Shown piece after piece: positions 47,828-54,694 of a stretch of 64,000 bases of DNA. The notes beneath the pieces were generated by a model. That model had not been told where the DNA came from. It saw nothing but the letters and a program-made list of their open reading frames with translations, and made no database searches. The stretch is from Flavobacterium sp. MC2016-06. GTDB lineage: Bacteria; Bacteroidota; Bacteroidia; Flavobacteriales; Flavobacteriaceae. Each line of letters begins with the position of its first letter. Positions within the stretch are counted from its first letter, which is position 1. The translations under genes were made by a program, and so were the position numbers. The DNA lies in contig NZ_WMID02000005.1 of NCBI RefSeq assembly GCF_009711165.2, forward strand, positions 124,001 through 188,000. Direction: 5' to 3'.

Positions 47828-49159
47828 ATGATTAGCAGTATATCATCTTCTTCTGAAAAGAAAACAACATTAATTCCAATTATAATAATAGCCAGTTTAT
47901 TTTTTGTTTTTGGATTCGTAACATGGATCAATGGAGCTTTAATTCCATTTATGAAAACCATAAACGAGCTTACATCAGCACAATCACTTTTGGTGGCATC
48001 TGCCTCTTATATTTCTTTTGTTGTGATGGCGCTTCCAGCGTCGTATATTTTAACAAAAATTGGATATAAAAAAGGAATGTCATTAGGTTTATTTATAATG
48101 GGATTTGGAGCTTTAATATTTATTCCTGCCGCAGAAGCCAGAACCTATTGGATGTTCTTGACAGGTATTTTTATTCAAGGCGCAGGAATGACATTACTGC
48201 AAACTGCATCAAACCCTTACATTACAATTTTAGGTCCAATGGACAGCGCTGCGAAACGAATCGCCATTATGGGAATCTGTAATAAAATTGCTGGAGCTTT
48301 AGGCTCGCTTATTTTTGGTTCTATTTTATTATCTGGTATAGATGAAATACAAGCAAAATTGAGTGTAGTAAGCCAAGCCGAAAAAACGACATTACTAAAC
48401 ACAATGGCAGATAGTGTTGTAACGCCTTATATTACGATGGCCGTAGTTTTATTTGTATTAGGAATTTTAATTCGTAAAGCACCACTTCCAAATGTAGAAG
48501 CAGAACCAATAAAAGAAGCAAAAGAAGGCGAAACAACCAAAACGAGTATATTTCAGTTCCCGCATTTATGGCTTGGCGTTTTAACGTTGTTCATGTACGT
48601 TGGAGTAGAAGTTATTGCAGGAGATACCATTATAGCGTATGGAATTGCATTAGGCTTTCCTGCTGCCGATGCTAAATTCTTTACAACATTTACCTTGTTA
48701 GCAATGGTGGTAACGTATGGTCTTGGAGCATTTTTAATTCCAAAATATATCACTCAGGCATTTGCGCTTAAAGCAAGTGCGGTTTTAGGAATCATCCTGT
48801 CATTTTGTATTGTATTCTCATCAGGATTTACATCGATTCTTTTTGTTGCGGCATTGGGAATTTCAAATGCTTTGGTTTGGCCGGCAATTTGGCCTTTGAC
48901 TTTAAAAGGTTTAGGGAAATTTACCAAAACAGCATCAGCCTTATTAATTATGGCTATTTCTGGAGGAGCAGTAATTCCGCCATTATATGGAAAAATTGTA
49001 GATTTAAATAAAGCCGATTTATTAGCTCAAGGTTTAAAAGAAGCAGCAGCAACTGCTGAAGCTGCCACAAAAGGTTATTGGATTTTATTGCCATGTTACA
49101 TCATTATTCTATATTATGCTATAGCTGGACATAAATTAGGATTGAAGAAAAGTAATTAG
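47828..49159 (+). CDS. MFS sugar permease of the FucP/GluP/NagP group
   Basis: The 443-residue protein has about 12 hydrophobic segments. It carries the FHS-type start FFVFGFVTWINGALIPFMKTINELTSAQSLLVASASYISF and the signature GAGMTLLQTASNPYITILGP. Relatives are proton symporters for L-fucose (FucP), glucose/galactose (GluP) or GlcNAc (NagP). In this locus fucose and GlcNAc are both released outside the cytoplasm, so either may be its substrate, and the sequence does not decide. It follows the susD terminator. The next gene begins after a repeat, so it may be transcribed separately. Confidence 0.92.
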   Translation: MISSISSSSEKKTTLIPIIIIASLFFVFGFVTWINGALIPFMKTINELTSAQSLLVASASYISFVVMALPASYILTKIGYKKGMSLGLFIMGFGALIFIPAAEARTYWMFLTGIFIQGAGMTLLQTASNPYITILGPMDSAAKRIAIMGICNKIAGALGSLIFGSILLSGIDEIQAKLSVVSQAEKTTLLNTMADSVVTPYITMAVVLFVLGILIRKAPLPNVEAEPIKEAKEGETTKTSIFQFPHLWLGVLTLFMYVGVEVIAGDTIIAYGIALGFPAADAKFFTTFTLLAMVVTYGLGAFLIPKYITQAFALKASAVLGIILSFCIVFSSGFTSILFVAALGISNALVWPAIWPLTLKGLGKFTKTASALLIMAISGGAVIPPLYGKIVDLNKADLLAQGLKEAAATAEAATKGYWILLPCYIIILYYAIAGHKLGLKKSN

Positions 49160-49268
49160 TTATAAGTTTTGAGTTATAAGTTATAAGTTAAGAGTTAGAA
49201 GTTTTGAGCTAAAAGTTTTTTTGAGTTTAACTCCTAACTTATAACTTTTAACTAACAACATCTAACTA
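49160..49268. repeat. AT-rich inverted repeat of GTTATAAGTT units
   Basis: Right after the permease stop, near-copies of GTTATAAGTTTTGAG run to about 49215. The reverse-complement strand (ACTCCTAACTTATAAC...) follows at about 49229-49258. It is related to 18737-18863 and also lies directly at a gene end. Confidence 0.8.
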
Positions 49269-49285
49269 TTTAAGAAAAAAAAAGA

Positions 49286-50335
49286 ATGATATCAAAAATT
49301 AAAAATAGAGTTGTTTTATTAGCATTGATTGTTGTTTCTGGCGTTACGGCACAGGTAAAATCAACTGCGGTTAATATTATAAAAAGTTATATTGCAGATC
49401 CGCCTGTAACAATAAACAGCCATGCTTCGACATTGGTAGAATATAAACCAAATGAAATTATGGCAGCTTGGTTTGGCGGTAAATATGAAGGTGCAAAAGA
49501 TGTTGGTATTTATGTTGCAACGTATAAAGATCAAAAATGGACAGCGCCAAAAGAATTAATTAAACCTTTGATACAAAAAGGCGATACACTGCCTTGCTGG
49601 AATCCAGTATTTTTTAAGAGCAAAAGCCAAAATTTATATTTGTTTTATAAAGTCGGGAAAAATCCGAGAGAATGGTTTGGTGCCATGATGGTTTCAAAAG
49701 ATAACGGAACATCTTGGAGCACTCCAAAATACCTTCCAGACGGAATTCTGGGGCCAATTAGAAATAAACCTATTGAGACAACTCCAGGCGTTATTTTATG
49801 TGGCAGCAGTACAGAAAGTGTTGAAACCAATAAATGGAGAGTACACGTAGAAACGTATACAGAAGCGACTGATACTTGGGCTAAAATTGAGGTTGAAGAC
49901 AAGAAAGAATTTGATATTATTCAGCCAACATTTTTAGTGCATTCAGCAAATGAAATTCAAATGCTTTCAAGAAGCAAGCACAATAAAGTAGTTTCGAGCT
50001 GGTCTGTAGACAATGGTAAAAGCTGGATAAGAACAGATACTATTAATGTGATTAATTCTAATTCAGGAATAGACGCTTTAACGGTAAATAAAAGGTTGTT
50101 TTTATTGGTTAATAATCCATTACCGCAAGGAAAAGATTGGTTTAACGGACGTAATGTTCTAGATGTAGAATATTCTGATAATGGTTTGACTTGGAAAAAA
50201 TTATTTGATCTCGAAAATCAAGAAAAAGGAGAATTTAGTTATCCTTCAATAATTCAGACCACAGACAAGAAAATTCATGTTTTATATACCTACGATCGAA
50301 AATTTATAAAACACGTAGCATTTGACCTAAAATAG
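49286..50335 (+). CDS. Secreted BNR/Asp-box (sialidase-like) protein
   Basis: A signal peptide (VVSGVTAQ) is followed by a six-bladed propeller-like sequence of the BNR_2 type. Visible parts are NSHASTLVEYKPNEIMAAWFGGKYEGAKDVGIYVA, Asp-boxes SKDNGTSWSTP, SVDNGKSWIRT and SDNGLTWKKL, and a closing HVLYTYDRKFIKHVAFD. Proteins like this are often named sialidases, but the classical FRIP motif of GH33 is not seen, so sialidase activity is doubtful. It could be another exo-glycosidase or a lyase. The M28 peptidase gene follows 18 bp later, indicating one transcript. Confidence 0.8.
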   Translation: MISKIKNRVVLLALIVVSGVTAQVKSTAVNIIKSYIADPPVTINSHASTLVEYKPNEIMAAWFGGKYEGAKDVGIYVATYKDQKWTAPKELIKPLIQKGDTLPCWNPVFFKSKSQNLYLFYKVGKNPREWFGAMMVSKDNGTSWSTPKYLPDGILGPIRNKPIETTPGVILCGSSTESVETNKWRVHVETYTEATDTWAKIEVEDKKEFDIIQPTFLVHSANEIQMLSRSKHNKVVSSWSVDNGKSWIRTDTINVINSNSGIDALTVNKRLFLLVNNPLPQGKDWFNGRNVLDVEYSDNGLTWKKLFDLENQEKGEFSYPSIIQTTDKKIHVLYTYDRKFIKHVAFDLK

Positions 50336-50353
50336 ATTAATTTTTATTGAAAT

Positions 50354-51334
50354 ATGAAATCTTTAGCAACCTTAAAATATAAACTTCTTTTCATCAGCCT
50401 ATTTTTTTATGGCATTACTATAAATGCTCAAAAGAATAGAATGGCTCAAACTTTTTATAAGCATGACAAATATTTGTCTTCAGATGAATTAGAAGGACGT
50501 TTTCCGGGTACAAAAGGGAACAGTATGGCCGCATTATATATTGAGAAATATTTTATGCAGTACAGTTTAAAGAAATTCAATAATTCTTATGATCAGCCTT
50601 TTAAGCTATTTGTAAAAGAAGGAATTAATAAAGTAAAATCAGATAGTGTTGCTACAAAAAATGTTGTGGGATATGTAGAAGGTTCTGATCCAAAACTTAA
50701 AAATGAGTTTATCGTTATTGGTGCGCATTACGACCATTGGGGCTGGGGCGGAAAAGGATCGAATAGCAAAAAGAAAGATACCGTAGCAATTCATAATGGA
50801 GCAGACGATAATGCTTCTGGAGTTGCCGCTTTGTTATGCATTTTGCAAGAAGTTTCTAAAACTAAAATTAAACCCAAAAGAAGTATCATTTTTATTTCTT
50901 TCAGCGGAGAAGAAGAAGGATTGCTTGGTTCTAAATATTTTGTCAATCATCTTCCCGTTAAAAAAGAAATGGTAAAAGTGATGATTAATATGGATATGGT
51001 GGGAAGGCTTAATGCCGAAAAACAGCTCTATATGGGCGGTGCGGGAACTTTTCCAAACGGAGTCGAACTCATGAAAAAATTAGGAGAAAACAGCGGTTTA
51101 AATCCAGTTGTAAATGCAGGAGATGTTGGCGGTTCTGATCATGTTTCTTTTTATAAAGATTCGATTTCGGCAGTTGGATTTCACACAGGCGGGCATCCGC
51201 AATATCATACGCCGGAAGACGATATTGATTTAATCAATTTTGAAGGAGGCGCTTTGGTCTCAAAATACATTTATAATGCACTGATCGCAATTGCTAATTA
51301 CGAAGAAGCATTGTATTTTATTGATCAGAAATAA
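50354..51334 (+). CDS. M28-family zinc aminopeptidase
   Basis: The N-terminal hydrophobic stretch (LLFISLFFYGITINAQ) is a signal peptide. Zinc-ligand motifs are in order: GAHYDHWGW (H125, D127), HNGADDNASGVAAL, FISFSGEEEGLLGSKYF, INMDMVGRL and HPQYHTPEDDID. M28 enzymes are mostly aminopeptidases or carboxypeptidases that trim short peptides. In a glycoprotein locus this one could strip amino acids from glycopeptides to leave GlcNAc-Asn for the glycosylasparaginase, which needs free alpha-amino and carboxyl groups on Asn. That link is inference. Confidence 0.9.
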   Translation: MKSLATLKYKLLFISLFFYGITINAQKNRMAQTFYKHDKYLSSDELEGRFPGTKGNSMAALYIEKYFMQYSLKKFNNSYDQPFKLFVKEGINKVKSDSVATKNVVGYVEGSDPKLKNEFIVIGAHYDHWGWGGKGSNSKKKDTVAIHNGADDNASGVAALLCILQEVSKTKIKPKRSIIFISFSGEEEGLLGSKYFVNHLPVKKEMVKVMINMDMVGRLNAEKQLYMGGAGTFPNGVELMKKLGENSGLNPVVNAGDVGGSDHVSFYKDSISAVGFHTGGHPQYHTPEDDIDLINFEGGALVSKYIYNALIAIANYEEALYFIDQK

Positions 51335-51426
51335 AAAAACAGTCTCTCTATACCTACTACAGAAAGACACTTAAAGTTGGAATTAGTACCTGGTTAAATA
51401 TTGTTATTTTTTTATTTGTTTTGAAG

Positions 51427-51467
51427 AAAGGCGGTGTCTATCAAATTGTATAGACGCCGTCTTTTAC
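51427..51467. terminator. Bidirectional terminator between convergent genes
   Basis: AAAGGCGGTGTCTAT (from 51427) pairs with ATAGACGCCGTCTTT across about 8 nt, with two G-T wobbles. It is preceded by A's and followed by T's, so it can serve both strands. Its left loop and right arm include the last codons and stop of the HxlR gene. Confidence 0.75.
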
Positions 51468-51806
51468 TTTAAAAGCCCAAGCAGCCATTGCATCAATAAC
51501 AGGTAACAAACCTTTACCTGCATCACTTAATCTATAAGTAACGAAAGGAGGTACAATAGGTTTTGCTTCTCTAATAACAATTCCGTCTGCTTCAAGTTGT
51601 TTTAAATGTTGAATGAGCATTTTCTCGCTTACTGTTGGAATAGCTCTTTTTAATTCGCTGTAGCGCATATCTCCACTCGAAAGATAATACAGAATAATAG
51701 GTTTCCAATAGCCGCCAATTTTCTCCATAACAAAAGTTACAGGGCATTTTTCCAATGCATACTGCCTGTTTTCTTGAATAGTCGATGATTCTTTAATTGC
51801 TGTCAT
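51441..51806 (-). CDS. HxlR-family transcriptional regulator
   Basis: This is a winged-helix regulator of 121 residues: CPVTFVMEKIGGYWKPIILYYLSSGDMRYSELKRAIPTVSEKMLIQHLKQLEADGIVIREAKPIVPPFVTYRLSDAGKGLLPVIDAM. The conserved C21 (LEKCPV) is the residue that senses quinones, aldehydes or oxidants in several family members. It is divergent from the NmrA-like gene with 81 bp between starts, the usual arrangement for regulator and target. The repeated GTAAGTAC in that gap is the probable operator. Confidence 0.93.
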   Translation of the reverse strand: MTAIKESSTIQENRQYALEKCPVTFVMEKIGGYWKPIILYYLSSGDMRYSELKRAIPTVSEKMLIQHLKQLEADGIVIREAKPIVPPFVTYRLSDAGKGLLPVIDAMAAWAFKVKDGVYTI

Positions 51807-51821
51807 GATACATACTTTAGG

Positions 51822-51860
51822 GTAAGTACTTGTTTAAAAGTAAGTACAAATATACCTTTG
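51822..51860 (+). promoter_or_regulatory. Promoter of the NmrA-like gene with putative HxlR operator
   Basis: The direct repeat GTAAGTAC occurs at 51822-51829 and 51840-51847 (18-bp period) around a -33-like CTTG (51829-51832). A perfect -7 element, TACCTTTG, is at 51853-51860, with 20 nt between them. It ends 27 nt before the ATG at 51888. Confidence 0.65.
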
Positions 51861-51887
51861 TAATTGTAAAATAAAAAATATTTAAAG

Positions 51888-52763
51888 ATGAAAATTATAC
51901 TATCAGGTTCTTTAGGGAATATTGGAAAGCCTTTGGCGAAACAACTTATTGACGCAGGTCACAATGTTGTCGTAATAAGCAGTAATGTCGACAGAAAATC
52001 GGCAATAGAAGATTTAGGTGCACATGCAGCGATTGGTTCTGTAAATAATGCTTCTTTTTTAGCAGAAACTTTTGCAGGAGCAGATGCCGTTTTTGCCATG
52101 ACACCGCCAAATTTAGGAGGCAGTAATGTAATTGGAAACACTGTAGAAGCAGGTAAAGCATTCGCGGAAGCGATAGAAAACGCTGCGGTAAAACGTGTTG
52201 TAATGTTAAGCAGTATTGGAGCAGATTTACCAAATGGAACGGGTCCAATTGCAGGGTTATATCACATCGAAAAATTATATGAAAAACTAAATACTTCGGT
52301 AACTTTCTTGCGTGCAGGATATTTCTACATCAATTTTTACAATGATATTCCGATGATAAAAGGAGCAGGAATTATGGGAGCAAATTTCCCTTCAGATTTA
52401 CAAATTCCTTTAGTGCATCCAGAAGATATTGCAAATGCTGTGGCCGAAGAACTTCAAAAAGTAACTTCAGGTAAAAACGTAAGATACATTATTAGTGATG
52501 TACGTACGCCAAGCGAAATCGCCAAAACTTTAGGAACTGCAATTGATAAACCAGAATTACCTTGGATTGAGTTTACGGACGAACAATCTCTGGGCGGCAT
52601 GATACAAGCCGGATTACCAGAAGAAATTGCTGGTTTGTATACCGAAATGGGAGCAGGACTTAGAAGCGGAAAAATCGCCGAAGATTTTCTACAAAGTAAC
52701 GCTTCTGTTGATGGAAAAATTAAATTGGAAGATTTTGCTAAAGAATTTGCTTCAAAATTCTAA
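51888..52763 (+). CDS. NmrA-like NAD(P)-binding reductase
   Basis: The N-terminus MKIILSGSLGNIGKPLAKQLIDAGHNVVVIS is a Rossmann fold with an extended-SDR/NmrA glycine motif (GxxGxxG-like). VKRVVMLSSIGAD and FLRAGYFYINFYNDIP are typical of quinone-reductase-like NmrA proteins. There is no signal peptide. Members are either NAD(P)H quinone oxidoreductases or redox sensors without activity. Control by the divergent HxlR regulator suggests a reductive detoxification role (inference). Confidence 0.9.
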   Translation: MKIILSGSLGNIGKPLAKQLIDAGHNVVVISSNVDRKSAIEDLGAHAAIGSVNNASFLAETFAGADAVFAMTPPNLGGSNVIGNTVEAGKAFAEAIENAAVKRVVMLSSIGADLPNGTGPIAGLYHIEKLYEKLNTSVTFLRAGYFYINFYNDIPMIKGAGIMGANFPSDLQIPLVHPEDIANAVAEELQKVTSGKNVRYIISDVRTPSEIAKTLGTAIDKPELPWIEFTDEQSLGGMIQAGLPEEIAGLYTEMGAGLRSGKIAEDFLQSNASVDGKIKLEDFAKEFASKF

Positions 52764-53081
52764 AGGCAGTCTTGGTCGAAAAGATTAACCATATAAGTGA
52801 TATAAGTTAATTTAAGTTTTTAAAGAAGCTGTTAATGAATAGCCTGCTGCTTTAGCTGGAGGTTATTATATAAGTTTGCAATAATGGCTTTAGTCGAACG
52901 ATAATTTCGGCTAAAGCCATTTCTTTATTATTGCATTTTTTACCTCCAGCTAAAGCAGGAGGCAATTCAAAATAGTATTGTGTTTTAGGAATGATTTAAA
53001 GATAATTATGTTAGATTTACTTTGGAATGAATTTAATATTTGAGTCAAAATATAAGAATAAATCATGAAAAGAATTTAGGT
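52764..53081. repeat. Intergenic region with nested palindrome
   Basis: 52787-52821 is the reverse complement of the repeat at 4015-4048 (CCATATAAGTGATATAAG). At 52842-52863 and 52942-52963, GCCTGCTGCTTTAGCTGG and CCAGCTAAAGCAGGAGGC form 22-bp arms with one mismatch. Inside them are TGCAATAA/TTATTGCA and ATGGCTTTAG/CTAAAGCCAT, making a cruciform of about 120 bp. No gene is supported up to the small ORF downstream. Confidence 0.88.
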
Positions 53082-53330
53082 ATGGAATCAATACTAATGA
53101 ATAAAATTATTAAGAGTTGTTTATTCAAACTTTTTATAATTAATGCAATATTATTCTTTTTATACAAGCATTTTCAGCCTTTTTGTGAACCTTGTTTGGA
53201 TAATAATAATTGCCCTCCTTGTTTGTCTACAGAACAATATTTCATTATCTATTTTTGTTTTGGATTGAATTTACTTTTAGGTATTTATTGTGTACTAAAA
53301 TCTAAAAGAATAAAAGTATCAAATAATTGA
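53082..53330 (+). CDS. Small two-helix membrane protein with Cys-Pro motif
   Basis: Not recognised. Two hydrophobic helices (LFKLFIINAILFFLY and YFIIYFCFGLNLLLGIYCVL) flank a short loop, FCEPCLDNNNCPPCLS, with four cysteines spaced like a redox or metal site. Candidate starts are a TTG at 53040 and ATGs at 53082 and 53097. The shorter forms begin just before the first helix and fit better. Its size and its isolated setting among repeats leave some doubt that it is expressed. Confidence 0.55.
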   Translation: MESILMNKIIKSCLFKLFIINAILFFLYKHFQPFCEPCLDNNNCPPCLSTEQYFIIYFCFGLNLLLGIYCVLKSKRIKVSNN

Positions 53331-53351
53331 TTTTAGTATTACATTATGTTA

Positions 53352-53438
53352 ATAATGAATAGCCTCCTGCTTTATATAAAAACAATAAGAATCTACCAGA
53401 ACCAACTTTTAAATGAACTTACATAACTTATATGGTTA
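53352..53438. repeat. Fragments of two repeat families
   Basis: AATGAATAGCCTCCTGCTTTA at about 53354-53374 copies the left arm of the palindrome at 52842. CATAACTTATATGG at about 53423-53436 matches the repeat at 4015-4048. They lie between the small membrane-protein gene and the convergent apbE. Confidence 0.7.
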
Positions 53439-53447
53439 AAAAAAAAC

Positions 53448-54455
53448 TTAAAACTTAGCCTTAAATTTTTTAATACGAAAGTTATCCGATTTTATAACTT
53501 TTCCGTCATCAGTGATCATGACACAGCTATAATCAGGATATTTTTTAAGGAGCAATAAACCGTTTGTTTGCCCGAGAACCATCATAGAAGTACTCAAACC
53601 ATTTGCTGCTTCGGCATTGGGGCCAAAAACCGTCACACTGCACAAACCAGTAGCAGGATATCCCGTTGCAGGATTTATAATATGCGAATAACGTTTACCA
53701 TCAAAAACAACAAACTTTTCATAGCTTCCAGAAGTCGTAACGGCTTCTTGTTGTAAAGGAACAACAGCCAAAAGTTTTTCAGGATTAAACGGATTTGTAA
53801 TACCAATTTTCCAAGGCTTACCATTAGGTTGTTTGCCCCAAGTACTCATATCGCCAGAACCGTTTATAATTCCCGCTTTAATGCCTTTTGCAAGCATCAT
53901 ATCACGACATTTGTCAGCAGCATAACCTTCGCCTAGAGCGCCAAAACCAATTTTCATTCCTTTTAATTTTAAGAATATAGTTGATTCTACGCTATCTAAA
54001 ATGATGTTTTTATAACCTACTTTCTCCACCGATTTTTTTATGGCTTCCGCCGAAGGCATTTCGGTCATAGAACCGTCAAATTTCCAGATTCTGTCCATTG
54101 CTGCAAAGCTAACGTCAAAACTACCGTTTGTAATTTCAGATAATTTAATAGCTCTTTGGGTTAATTCAAAAACTTCACGATCTACTTTTACGGGGTGAAT
54201 TCCAGAATTCTGGTTGACTTCAGAAACCTGAGAATCTGGTTTCCAATCTGAAATTAAGTTTTCTATTCGCGAAATTTCGGCAATAACTTCATTAATATTT
54301 TGTTCTGCTGTAAGCGAATCTTTAGCTACAATTGTAATATCAAAACGACTTCCCATAAGCAGTGTTGTTCTTTTTCGTAAAACCTGCGCATTAATAGAAA
54401 TGCTGCAAATCATTACAAAAAGAAATATAAACTTATTTAGGATTGATTTATTCAT
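53448..54455 (-). CDS. apbE: FAD:protein FMN transferase
   Basis: ApbE moves FMN from FAD onto a Thr or Ser of exported proteins. The signal peptide (FVMICSISINAQ) places it outside the cytoplasm. Motifs are TTLLMGSRFDITIVAKD, ENLISDWKPDSQVSEVNQNSG, GFGALGEGYAADKCRDMM, GSGDMSTWGKQPNGKPWKIGI, TSGSYE and the FAD/metal-binding HIINPATGYPATG. It is the last gene of a minus-strand group that includes a DUF2271 protein with a flavinylation motif and a PepSY flavoprotein, so its target is probably local. The spacing to the flavoprotein gene is 239 bp and contains repeats. Confidence 0.93.
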   Translation of the reverse strand: MNKSILNKFIFLFVMICSISINAQVLRKRTTLLMGSRFDITIVAKDSLTAEQNINEVIAEISRIENLISDWKPDSQVSEVNQNSGIHPVKVDREVFELTQRAIKLSEITNGSFDVSFAAMDRIWKFDGSMTEMPSAEAIKKSVEKVGYKNIILDSVESTIFLKLKGMKIGFGALGEGYAADKCRDMMLAKGIKAGIINGSGDMSTWGKQPNGKPWKIGITNPFNPEKLLAVVPLQQEAVTTSGSYEKFVVFDGKRYSHIINPATGYPATGLCSVTVFGPNAEAANGLSTSMMVLGQTNGLLLLKKYPDYSCVMITDDGKVIKSDNFRIKKFKAKF

Positions 54456-54484
54456 AAAATCTTTTTTAAGAAGAGTTTGATAAA

Positions 54485-54685
54485 GCTCCAGCGGAGCAGA
54501 ATATTTATAGTAATTTAAACAATAGTAGTTTTTTAGCTCTAGAGGAGCGATATATTTCTATAAATGCCAAAATATGCCACCCTCGATAAGTTCAATGTCA
54601 TTAAATTAAGATATTTTTTCACGCAGATTTAGCAGATTTTAGCAGAATAGAAATAAAAATCTGCCAAATTTGCCAAATCTGCGTG
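54485..54685. repeat. Two repeat types between the flavoprotein gene and apbE
   Basis: Two short hairpins, GCTCCAGCGGAGC (54485-54497) and GCTCTAGAGGAGC (54536-54548), each sit in a similar context (ATATTTaTAg). At 54620-54685 an inverted repeat, CACGCAGATTTAGCAGATTT with AAATTTGCCAAATCTGCGTG, belongs to the family at 62572. It could lessen read-through into apbE. Confidence 0.8.
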
Positions 54686-54694
54686 AAACCTTTT

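Noticed and set aside
49286..50335. Calling this protein a GH33 sialidase
   Set aside because: No FRIP motif is visible, and Asp-boxes alone are shared by many non-sialidase propellers.
51946..52248. 100-residue Leu/His-rich minus-strand ORF
   Set aside because: The composition is typical of an antisense frame, and it lies inside the NmrA-like gene.
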